Of a stretch of DNA of 21,773 nt, positions 16,101 through 21,773 are shown piece after piece (position 1 is the stretch's first letter; the number at the start of each line of letters is the position of its first letter). The translations under genes and the position numbers were made by a program. The stretch is from Deltaproteobacteria bacterium. Lineage in GTDB: Bacteria; UBA10199; SBBF01. Location: contig JACQOY010000196.1 of the NCBI GenBank assembly GCA_016207765.1, forward strand, positions 1-21,773, given 5' to 3'. Below the pieces are notes generated by a model that saw only the letters and a program-made list of their open reading frames with translations, had not been told where the DNA came from and ran no database searches.

Positions 16101-16361
16101 GTGAGGCAGATACGATGGAACCTGGCTAAGAGCGAGGAGCTGAAGAAGACTCGCGGAGTTTCATTTGAGGAAATGATCCATAATGAACTTGTCGCTGTCA
16201 AAAAGCATCCTCAAAGAAAACACCAAAATATTATGCTCTTTAAGCGCCGAGGTTATATTTGGGTTGTTCCCTATGTTGAATCGAAGGGTGAAATATTTTT
16301 AAAAACCATGTTCCCGAGCCGAAAATACACAAGGCTTTATGACAGAGAAAGGTCGCCATGA
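16101..16361 (+). CDS. Small basic protein, probable toxin (BrnT/DUF4258-like)
   Basis: 86 residues, rich in K and R. It shows I.WN...ELKKTRGVSFEEM, HPQRKHQN, YIWVVPYV and FLKTMFPSRKYTR, a pattern of small toxin-like proteins related in style to BrnT. The family name is uncertain. The start is a GTG at 16101, since no ATG is available in frame after the upstream stop at 16080. It shares an ATGA overlap with a ribbon-helix-helix gene, so the pair forms a toxin-first two-gene module. An 11-bp palindrome GATATCATATC (16081-16091) lies just upstream and may be the operator. Confidence 0.6.
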   Translation: MRQIRWNLAKSEELKKTRGVSFEEMIHNELVAVKKHPQRKHQNIMLFKRRGYIWVVPYVESKGEIFLKTMFPSRKYTRLYDRERSP

Positions 16362-16600
16362 AAAAATCTTCTAAATACGAGAAAGAGATAGAGAGTGCAC
16401 TCATCAAGGGTGAGTTCACGGATATTGGAAAAGCTGAATTTGAAGAAATTGCCGAATCCTTGGCGGCAAGGAAAAAAGATGCGGTTCTTAATATCCGGGT
16501 TAATAGTGAGGACCTCAAAAATATAAAACGTAAGGCAAAAAAATATGGAGTCCGATATCAGACACTCGTCTCTGAATGGATCCACCGTGTGGCCAGCTAG
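16358..16600 (+). CDS. Ribbon-helix-helix (CopG-type) antitoxin-like protein
   Basis: 80 residues. The N-terminal 40 are charged (KYEKEIESALIKGEF, then FEEIAESLAARKKD). The C-terminal 40 are a CopG-like ribbon-helix-helix: the strand AVLNIRVNSED, a helix LKNIKRKAKKYG, the turn VRYQ, and the helix TLVSEWIHRVA. This order, with the DNA-binding part at the C-terminus, is seen in COG5304-type antitoxins. It starts within the ATGA overlap of the preceding gene and ends 12 bp before the convergent glmS. It would repress its own operon and neutralise the upstream protein. Confidence 0.75.
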   Translation: MKKSSKYEKEIESALIKGEFTDIGKAEFEEIAESLAARKKDAVLNIRVNSEDLKNIKRKAKKYGVRYQTLVSEWIHRVAS

Positions 16601-16612
16601 AATGTAAAGGGG

Positions 16613-18448
16613 CTACTCCACCGTCACGCTTTTGGCCAAATTCCTTGGCTGATCCACATCGGTTCCCTTGAGGTCGGCAACGTAATACGCCAATAACTGC
16701 AGGGGAAGGCTCGCCAAAATCGGTGTGAGGTACCATTCCGATTTGGGAATATAAAAAACCGAATCGCATTTTTCTTCGAACCGGGGATCCCCATCGGTGG
16801 CAACGGCGATGATCTTTGCCTCCCGCGCCTGCACCTCCTCGATGTTCGAGATCATTTTTTCGCAGACCCGGTCTTTAAGGGCCAGCGCCACAACGGGCGT
16901 CCCCGGTTCAATCAGCGCGATGGGGCCGTGCTTCATCTCGCCTGCGGAATAGCCCTCTGCATGAATATAAGAAATCTCCTTGAGTTTGAGCGCCCCTTCG
17001 AGGGCGATGGGATGATGAACGCCACGGGCAATAAAATAAAAATCACGATGCTGATAAAATTTCCGGGCGATCGCCATGATCTGACCGCTTTTTTCCAGTA
17101 CGTCTTCCATCAAGTGAGGAAGCCGGGCCAGCTGATTGACCGCTTTTTTGATGTAGGAAGGTTTCAGCCATCCGTTTTTCTTTCCCAGGTAAAGCGACAA
17201 CATTAGAAGAAGGGTTAACTGGGTGGTAAAAGCCTTTGTGGAGGCTACGCCGATTTCGGGCCCCGCATTGGTGTAAAGGGTGGCATGACTGGAACGCGGA
17301 ATGCTCGAATCGATGGCATTGCAGATCGAGATAACCTTTGCCCCTTTTTTGCGCGCCTCCTGGACACAGGCAAGCGTGTCAGCCGTTTCACCTGACTGTG
17401 AGATGACCAGAAGAAGCGTTTTTCGGTCGACAAACGGCTCGCGATAGCGGAATTCGCTGGCGGTATCGACGCTCACCGGAATTTTGGCGATCGCCTCGAT
17501 AAAATATTTTCCCGCCATCGCCGCATGCCAGCTTGTCCCGCAGGCGACAAGGTAAAAACGGTTAAAGAAAGGAAATTTGCCCTTTCCAAAAACCGGATCG
17601 ATAACACTTAGGTCGATTTTCTCACTCCCCTTAAGAATACGGCCGATCAGCGTATCCCCCACGGCGCGCGGCTGTTCGAAAATTTCCTTGAGCATGAAGT
17701 GTTTGTATCCCCCTTTTTCGGCCATTTCGGCGCTCCACTGGACTTCTTTGGCTGATTTTTTTACTTCCTTTCCATTTTTCCCCAAGACGGTAATACCCTG
17801 ACCGGTCAAAACGGCCATTTCATCGTCTTCGAGAAAAATCACCTTTTTGGTGTAGGGGAGAACAGCGGGGATATCGGAGGCCAAAAAATTTTCGTTTGTG
17901 CCAAGACCGATAATCAGGGGGGAACCTTTTTTGGCCGCATAGAGCTTGTCGGGCTCGTCGGTATCCAGCACCGCCAGAGCATAGGTCCCTTCCAGCTCTT
18001 TTAAGGCCTTCTGAAACGCCTCCAAAAACGATCCCCCCTTTTTCAGATACCGATTGATGAGATGACAGGCTATTTCCGTATCGGTCTGCGATTTGAGGCG
18101 GACTCCATGGGGTTGAAGCTCTTCTTTGAGCGCATGATAGTTTTCGATGATGCCGTTATGCACCAGCACAACCCGTCCCGCCTGATGGGGATGGGCATTG
18201 GTTTCGGAAGGCTTTCCATGGGTGGCCCATCGGGTGTGTCCTATGCCAACCCGTCCTTTCGGCCCCTTTTTTCCGATCTTGGAAATAAGACGTGAAAGTT
18301 TTCCTTCCGCCCGTTGAATGGCCACCTGATGGTCGGTTAACACGGCAATCCCGGCCGAATCGTAGCCACGGTATTCAAGGCGTTTTAGCCCTTCAAGAAG
18401 AACCGGGGTCACCTCACGATAACCGATGTAGCCGACGATCCCGCACAT
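16613..18448 (-). CDS. glmS: Glutamine-fructose-6-phosphate aminotransferase (isomerizing)
   Basis: Makes glucosamine-6-phosphate, the entry to UDP-GlcNAc and the cell wall. The 611-residue protein has the nucleophile Cys2 (MCGIVGYIG) and a class-II glutaminase domain (RGYDSAGIA, GRVGIGHTRWATHG). Two SIS sugar-isomerase domains follow, with CGTSWHAA and SQSGETADTLA in the first. It ends in the invariant DQPRNLAKSVTVE. It is complete. It begins 23 bp after the L,D-transpeptidase stop, in an A/T-rich stretch without a Shine-Dalgarno or a glmS ribozyme. Transcribed after glmU and the L,D-transpeptidase. Confidence 0.98.
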   Translation of the reverse strand: MCGIVGYIGYREVTPVLLEGLKRLEYRGYDSAGIAVLTDHQVAIQRAEGKLSRLISKIGKKGPKGRVGIGHTRWATHGKPSETNAHPHQAGRVVLVHNGIIENYHALKEELQPHGVRLKSQTDTEIACHLINRYLKKGGSFLEAFQKALKELEGTYALAVLDTDEPDKLYAAKKGSPLIIGLGTNENFLASDIPAVLPYTKKVIFLEDDEMAVLTGQGITVLGKNGKEVKKSAKEVQWSAEMAEKGGYKHFMLKEIFEQPRAVGDTLIGRILKGSEKIDLSVIDPVFGKGKFPFFNRFYLVACGTSWHAAMAGKYFIEAIAKIPVSVDTASEFRYREPFVDRKTLLLVISQSGETADTLACVQEARKKGAKVISICNAIDSSIPRSSHATLYTNAGPEIGVASTKAFTTQLTLLLMLSLYLGKKNGWLKPSYIKKAVNQLARLPHLMEDVLEKSGQIMAIARKFYQHRDFYFIARGVHHPIALEGALKLKEISYIHAEGYSAGEMKHGPIALIEPGTPVVALALKDRVCEKMISNIEEVQAREAKIIAVATDGDPRFEEKCDSVFYIPKSEWYLTPILASLPLQLLAYYVADLKGTDVDQPRNLAKSVTVE

Positions 18449-18471
18449 AGATGTTTTAATATTGAATAGAG

Positions 18472-19392
18472 CTAAAAAAGGAAAGTGAAATTCAGGGGAA
18501 GATTCGAATAGAGGGCTGGTTTCGGCAAATTTTGCTTAACCCGCCATACCTCATCCACCGGATCGGGGATTGAAGGGGAATATTCGGTCATTGTTCCGGG
18601 AAATAATTCCCTCAGCGACATTTCCACCGACCGTTTTTGCGAGTCGTTAAGAAGTTTTTCAAATGCCGCCTGATAGACATGCTCCATCTTAACCCCCTTC
18701 GACTCCAAAAGCGCCGTCACCATCTCCTCCCTTTCACCCACCCGGCCGTAAAAATCGGGGTGTGCTTCAATAACATCGCCATTCATCTTGAAGACCTCAT
18801 ACTGAATTTCCACCGGGACCGGCAGATCAAGTTTGATGGTGTAACTCTGCCACCGCTTCTTCCCATATTCCTCCAGAAGGACCGGATCAGTTTTATCGGT
18901 GAGATGCGTTTGTAGCCACCAGGCCAAATTCCGGGCATCGGCGTTTTTCATCCGCATACAACCATGAGAGGCGGGGTGGCCGATGGACCATTCCTTATTG
19001 GTTCCGTGGAGAAATATCGCCTCCCCCATATCCATCTTCACCACGCCAAGGGGATTTTGCGGTCCCGGCGGTGTCGGTTCGGCCCCTTTGGCCCACGGGC
19101 TGGGGGGAGGAAACCACCAGGGATTCCAGACGATCGTGCTTAAAAAACGGGGGCCAACCGGGGTTTTGTAGATGGGAGAACCGACGGCAATGGGAAGGCG
19201 GTAGACGAGCCGGCCGGAATCGTAGAGAGAAACCTCCATCGCAGGAATATTGACGACAAGGCTGGGGGTCGATTTTATATCGGGGGCCTCGGCCCTAAAG
19301 GACCGCGCTCCAAGGTCGCTGGCCCTAACCGGCGAGATAAGCAACACCGAAATAATAAAAAACGAAATGATTCTAGGCCCTTGCATACACAA
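18472..19392 (-). CDS. L,D-transpeptidase (YkuD/ErfK family), exported
   Basis: Cross-links peptidoglycan or attaches proteins to it, in the periplasm. 306 residues. Residues 1-24 form a signal peptide (hydrophobic IISFFIISVLLIS, then PVRA). The YkuD domain spans about 45-175 with strand SLVVNIPAMEVSLYD, H129 in FLHGTN and the catalytic SHGC at 142-145 (cysteine 145). A tail of about 130 residues follows, unlike anything I recognise. An in-frame ATG two codons later is equally possible as start. It lies between glmU and glmS, a sensible cell-wall neighbourhood, but a hairpin terminator separates it from glmU. Confidence 0.93.
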   Translation of the reverse strand: MCMQGPRIISFFIISVLLISPVRASDLGARSFRAEAPDIKSTPSLVVNIPAMEVSLYDSGRLVYRLPIAVGSPIYKTPVGPRFLSTIVWNPWWFPPPSPWAKGAEPTPPGPQNPLGVVKMDMGEAIFLHGTNKEWSIGHPASHGCMRMKNADARNLAWWLQTHLTDKTDPVLLEEYGKKRWQSYTIKLDLPVPVEIQYEVFKMNGDVIEAHPDFYGRVGEREEMVTALLESKGVKMEHVYQAAFEKLLNDSQKRSVEMSLRELFPGTMTEYSPSIPDPVDEVWRVKQNLPKPALYSNLPLNFTFLF

Positions 19393-19444
19393 AGAGCCAC
19401 CCCAACACCCTTACTCTATCACAACGGCGGGATTTATCCCGTAA

Positions 19445-19490
19445 AAAACTCGGCCCCTCCTTGAAATGGCCCCCTTGTGGGGTGGGGCCG
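19445..19490 (-). terminator. Rho-independent terminator between glmU and the L,D-transpeptidase
   Basis: On the minus strand CGGCCCC (19490-19484) pairs with GGGGCCG (19457-19451) around a C/G-rich loop, and GTTTTTT follows directly. A strong classical terminator for glmU read-through. Confidence 0.7.
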
Positions 19491-19520
19491 AAAATTAGAT
19501 TGTTTTTTTCGGGATCGAAA

Positions 19521-19540
19521 CTCGGGGGCTTGCCCCCGAG
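19521..19540 (-). terminator. GC-rich hairpin just after glmU
   Basis: Perfect 9-bp stem CTCGGGGGC / GCCCCCGAG with a 2-nt centre, 18 bases after the glmU stop. On the minus strand only TTT follows, so it is either a first, weaker terminator or a dispersed palindrome. Confidence 0.5.
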
Positions 19541-19558
19541 AATTTCATAAAATCAGGA

Positions 19559-20947
19559 TTATTTTTTCTTATTTCTCCGGCTTGCCCAGTTTTTAATTTC
19601 CACCTGCGGGGCGCGGGTGAGGGCCAAGCTTTTTGGTTTGACGTTTTTGGTGATGGTGGAACCGGCCCCAATGACAGCCCCTTTTCCAATGCAAACGGGG
19701 GCGACAAATTGCGTGTCACTCCCGACAAAAACGCCGTCTTCGAGAACGGTCTGAAACTTGTTGAAGCCATCGTAGTTGCAGGTGATGGTACCGGCGCCGA
19801 CGTTCACTGCTTTTCCAATACGGGCATCGCCGATATAGCTTAAATGATTGACCTTGGAGCCCTCGCCAATCCGGGATTTTTTGACTTCCACAAAGTTTCC
19901 AACCTTGGCCTTGGGACCGATATGGGCGCCGGAACGAAGATGGGCAAAGGGACCAATCTTTGCGTTTGATTCGACGATCCCCCCCTCGATGTAAGAACTG
20001 GCCTTTATGGTCACGTCGTTGCCAATCACCGAATCTCGGATGATGACACCCGGTTCGATGCGACAGTTTTTCCCGATCGCCGTTTTCCCCGTCAAGGAAA
20101 CGGGGGCATCAATGGATGTTCCCGTCCCCACGGAAACCCCGGCATCGACAATGACATTTTCAAAACTCGAAAAACGAACCCCCCTACCCATCAACGCCCC
20201 GATCCGCTCCTTGTTCACCAGTTCGTTGACCCCGGTTAAATCCTTCTGAGTGTTCACCCCCAACCCCTCCGACGGATCATCCGTTAAAACCGTCGTCATC
20301 GGTTTCTGTTCATGAAAGGCCAAACTGACAAGATCGGTGAGGTAATATTCCTTTTTGACATTTTTGTTTTCGATCTGTGCCAGTTTTTCTCTCAGGAAAG
20401 CGCTGTTGACCAGATAGACCCCCGTATTGATCTCGGATATCTTCCGCTGATTATCATCGGCGTCTTTTTCTTCCACAATCCCGCACACCTCCCCCCGCGA
20501 GGTCCTCAAAATGCGCCCGTAACCGAAGGGGTTTTGCAGGACGGAGGTGACAAAAGTGAGTACCGCTCTTTTTTCACGATGCGCCCAGATGAGATTTTCC
20601 AGCGTGGATCTTTTAAGAAGCGGCATGTCGCCGCAGAGGATGAGAAGATCACCATCGAATTTAGCGAGAGCCTTCAACCCCATCTGGACGGCGTGAGCGG
20701 TCCCCAGAGGGGGATGCTGGATCGCAAATCTAATCCCTTTGGCCCCCATACCAATAACCGCCTTGCGAACGGCCTCATTTTTTTTGCCAATAACCAGAAT
20801 TACCGACTTAAGGTGCAATTGGCGGCAGAGATTAAGGGGGTAGGCAATCAGGGGATACCCCGCCACCGGATGCAGGACCTTGGGGATATCCGACTTCATG
20901 CGGGTTCCCTCTCCCGCGGCAAGGATGATGACGGCGATCTGGGGCAT
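19559..20947 (-). CDS. glmU: Bifunctional UDP-GlcNAc pyrophosphorylase / glucosamine-1-P acetyltransferase
   Basis: Last two steps to UDP-GlcNAc: acetylation of GlcN-1-P, then uridylyl transfer. 462 residues. The N-terminal uridylyltransferase domain has LAAGEGTRMKS at 9-19, PLGTAHAVQ and LILCGDMPLL. The C-terminal left-handed beta-helix has hexapeptide repeats (IGPFAHLRSGAHIGPKAK, FVEVKKSRIGEGSK) and NVGAGTITCNYDG. It is complete. The frame is open a further 74 codons upstream (to 21169), but that part crosses a pseudogene on the other strand and its own promoter, so the ATG at 20947 (MPQIAVIILAAGEG) is correct. No Shine-Dalgarno is visible. Confidence 0.97.
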   Translation of the reverse strand: MPQIAVIILAAGEGTRMKSDIPKVLHPVAGYPLIAYPLNLCRQLHLKSVILVIGKKNEAVRKAVIGMGAKGIRFAIQHPPLGTAHAVQMGLKALAKFDGDLLILCGDMPLLKRSTLENLIWAHREKRAVLTFVTSVLQNPFGYGRILRTSRGEVCGIVEEKDADDNQRKISEINTGVYLVNSAFLREKLAQIENKNVKKEYYLTDLVSLAFHEQKPMTTVLTDDPSEGLGVNTQKDLTGVNELVNKERIGALMGRGVRFSSFENVIVDAGVSVGTGTSIDAPVSLTGKTAIGKNCRIEPGVIIRDSVIGNDVTIKASSYIEGGIVESNAKIGPFAHLRSGAHIGPKAKVGNFVEVKKSRIGEGSKVNHLSYIGDARIGKAVNVGAGTITCNYDGFNKFQTVLEDGVFVGSDTQFVAPVCIGKGAVIGAGSTITKNVKPKSLALTRAPQVEIKNWASRRNKKK

Positions 20948-20956
20948 TGTTCGGGG

Positions 20957-20986
20957 AAAATAACTTGAGGAGGGGGGGAAAGTCAA
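20957..20986 (-). promoter_or_regulatory. Sigma-70-type promoter for glmU
   Basis: On the minus strand TTGACT (20986-20981), an 18-bp spacer and TATTTT (20962-20957). The transcript should start near 20950, only a few bases before the ATG at 20947, so the message would be nearly leaderless. Confidence 0.4.
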
Positions 20987-21180
20987 TTGAAGGGTCGGGA
21001 CATTGAGCTCCGCTATTTCAGGGATATCGACGGCCGGGAGGTCGATTTGATCGTCATGCAGGGGGGAAACCGGTTCGCGCCGTCGAATGCAAATGGGACG
21101 ATGTCGAGATCGGCAAAGCCGCGGGCGGTGGCGACGAATTTTTTGAGGGAGAAAAAAGAATACCCTCAAAAGGCGCTTAG
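20987..21180 (+). pseudogene. Frameshifted C-terminal remnant of a DUF4143 ATPase
   Basis: Frame one reads ELRYFRDIDGREVDLIVMQGG, which is the conserved strand pair of the DUF4143 (PD-(D/E)XK-like) C-terminal domain. The homology continues in another frame as KPVRAVECKWDDVEIGKA (21067-21120), with the expected E-x-K. It then seems to return to frame one as NFLREKKEYPQKA. The first shift falls in a run of six Gs (21061-21066), as if one G was lost. The ATPase part is missing and the remnant ends where the next gene begins. It is on the plus strand, opposite to its neighbours, and unlikely to be expressed. It fills the 218-bp gap between glmU and the next gene. Confidence 0.65.
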
Positions 21181-21684
21181 CTCGCTTGTATTTACGTCGA
21201 CCTTAACCCTGAAGACGTTGCCTGAACATTCCGTCCCTTCGACAACCACCTCGTGGGCATTCAGGTAAGTGACGGCTACCGATGAATTGGGCTCCTTGTC
21301 GACAAACGAGATGGTCAGCCCCGTGGGGGACTTAAGGAAGTGTTCGCTCACCGTCCAGTTTTTACTCTTCAGCAGGGCCTCCGCCTTTGTCTCAATGGTG
21401 GTGGTCAGGGTGGGGCACGCGGCCAAGTCGGTCCGCTTTTTCAAGCCATGCTTCACGGCAAATGACTCGACGGTGGTTGCCACGGGGGTGGGGGCATTAC
21501 AGGACATCGCCTTGATCTCACCCAAAAGTCGCGCCTCCCCATCAACCACATGGTAGGCGTCCATAAAGGCGTCGGCGCATTTCAGGGCGGGGTTGGTGGC
21601 AGGTTTTTCGAAGCGCAGTGGCCCCAGCGTGATGTCATAGGCCCGCGCCTCATTGTAGAAACTCCCGCTTTTGACTTCCGTCAT
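21166..21684 (-). CDS. Hypothetical protein, 172 residues
   Basis: I do not recognise this protein. It has no signal peptide and no membrane segment. It carries four cysteines spaced through it (C36, C62, C90, C153) and a threonine-rich middle. The second half alternates hydrophobic and polar residues (TGLTISFVDK, SSVAVTYLNAHEVVV, NVFRVKVDV), suggesting a small beta-sheet domain. A good GAGGAG Shine-Dalgarno lies 6 bases before the ATG, which supports a real gene and fixes the start. It follows the tail of another frame on the same strand by 10 bp, so an operon extends to the right of the window. Its end touches the DUF4143 remnant. Confidence 0.65.
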   Translation of the reverse strand: MTEVKSGSFYNEARAYDITLGPLRFEKPATNPALKCADAFMDAYHVVDGEARLLGEIKAMSCNAPTPVATTVESFAVKHGLKKRTDLAACPTLTTTIETKAEALLKSKNWTVSEHFLKSPTGLTISFVDKEPNSSVAVTYLNAHEVVVEGTECSGNVFRVKVDVNTSELSAF

Positions 21685-21694
21685 AACACACTCC

Positions 21695-21773
21695 TCATGA
21701 CCCGACCCCGCAATGATAGCAGTTCATCTCCTCCCCTGCCATGCCGATCTTTTCCAAGACCAGTTCCGGGCGC
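21695..21773 (-). CDS. 3' end of an unidentified gene (partial)
   Basis: The last 25 codons on the minus strand form an open frame ending in MNCYHCGVGS and a TGA that overlaps the Shine-Dalgarno of the following gene. Composition is plausible for protein and the spacing to the next start is operon-like. Too short to identify, and partial at the window edge. Confidence 0.35.
   Translation of the reverse strand, partial: RPELVLEKIGMAGEEMNCYHCGVGS

Noticed and set aside
18449..18471. glmS ribozyme upstream of glmS
   Set aside because: Only 23 bases separate glmS from the preceding gene, and the gene end upstream shows no ribozyme core.
20948..21169. 74-codon N-terminal extension of glmU
   Set aside because: It crosses the predicted promoter and the DUF4143 remnant on the other strand; GlmU proteins start a few residues before LAAGEGTR.

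Overview
The window (about 54% G+C by eye, genes tightly packed on both strands) looks like chromosomal DNA of an uncultivated deltaproteobacterial-grade bacterium. The grounds are the order rplM-rpsI-argC, the order rpoN-hpf-ptsN-hprK-rapZ(C-terminal), and the individual protein sequences. This placement is inference from gene order and family resemblance; no marker phylogeny was possible. There are no rRNA or tRNA genes, no prophage and no CRISPR array.

Layout. (1) 1-4445, minus strand: a lipid/redox operon read as AGPS/glycolate-oxidase-like flavoprotein, then a half-size paralogue of it, then a GlcF-like iron-sulfur protein with two CCG domains, then a diacylglycerol-kinase-family lipid kinase that runs off the left edge. 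(2) 4446-4758: a divergent promoter region holding a 123-bp TA-flanked palindromic (MITE-like) element and the rplM promoter. (3) 4759-6971, plus: rplM, rpsI and argC, the last two separated by two unrelated palindromic repeats. (4) 7070-8785: pyrG (CTP synthase). (5) 8786-12866, plus: a sigma-54/nitrogen-PTS operon of rpoN, hpf, ptsN, hprK and a stand-alone RapZ C-terminal domain. It opens with a near-perfect sigma-54 promoter overlapped by a sigma-70-like promoter and a perfect 18-bp palindrome. (6) 12879-16600: a 37-residue membrane peptide, a Phd-like/PIN toxin-antitoxin pair, the PcrA/UvrD helicase on the minus strand, and a second toxin-antitoxin-like pair (small basic protein plus ribbon-helix-helix protein). 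(7) 16613-20947, minus: glmU, an L,D-transpeptidase and glmS, a cell-wall cluster making UDP-GlcNAc and cross-linking peptidoglycan. (8) 20987-21773: a frameshifted DUF4143 ATPase remnant, an unrecognised 172-residue protein, and the tail of another gene.

How the genes connect. GlmS and GlmU make UDP-GlcNAc. In enterobacteria RapZ controls GlmS synthesis through its C-terminal domain, so the RapZ C-terminal domain encoded here may be a metabolically linked regulator. RpoN, EIIA-Ntr and HPr kinase form the usual nitrogen/carbon phosphosignalling set. The most unusual points are the promoter architecture of rpoN, the kinase-less RapZ, the half flavoprotein between the two glycolate-oxidase-like genes, and a 7-bp tandem repeat inside the helicase gene that could shift its reading frame.
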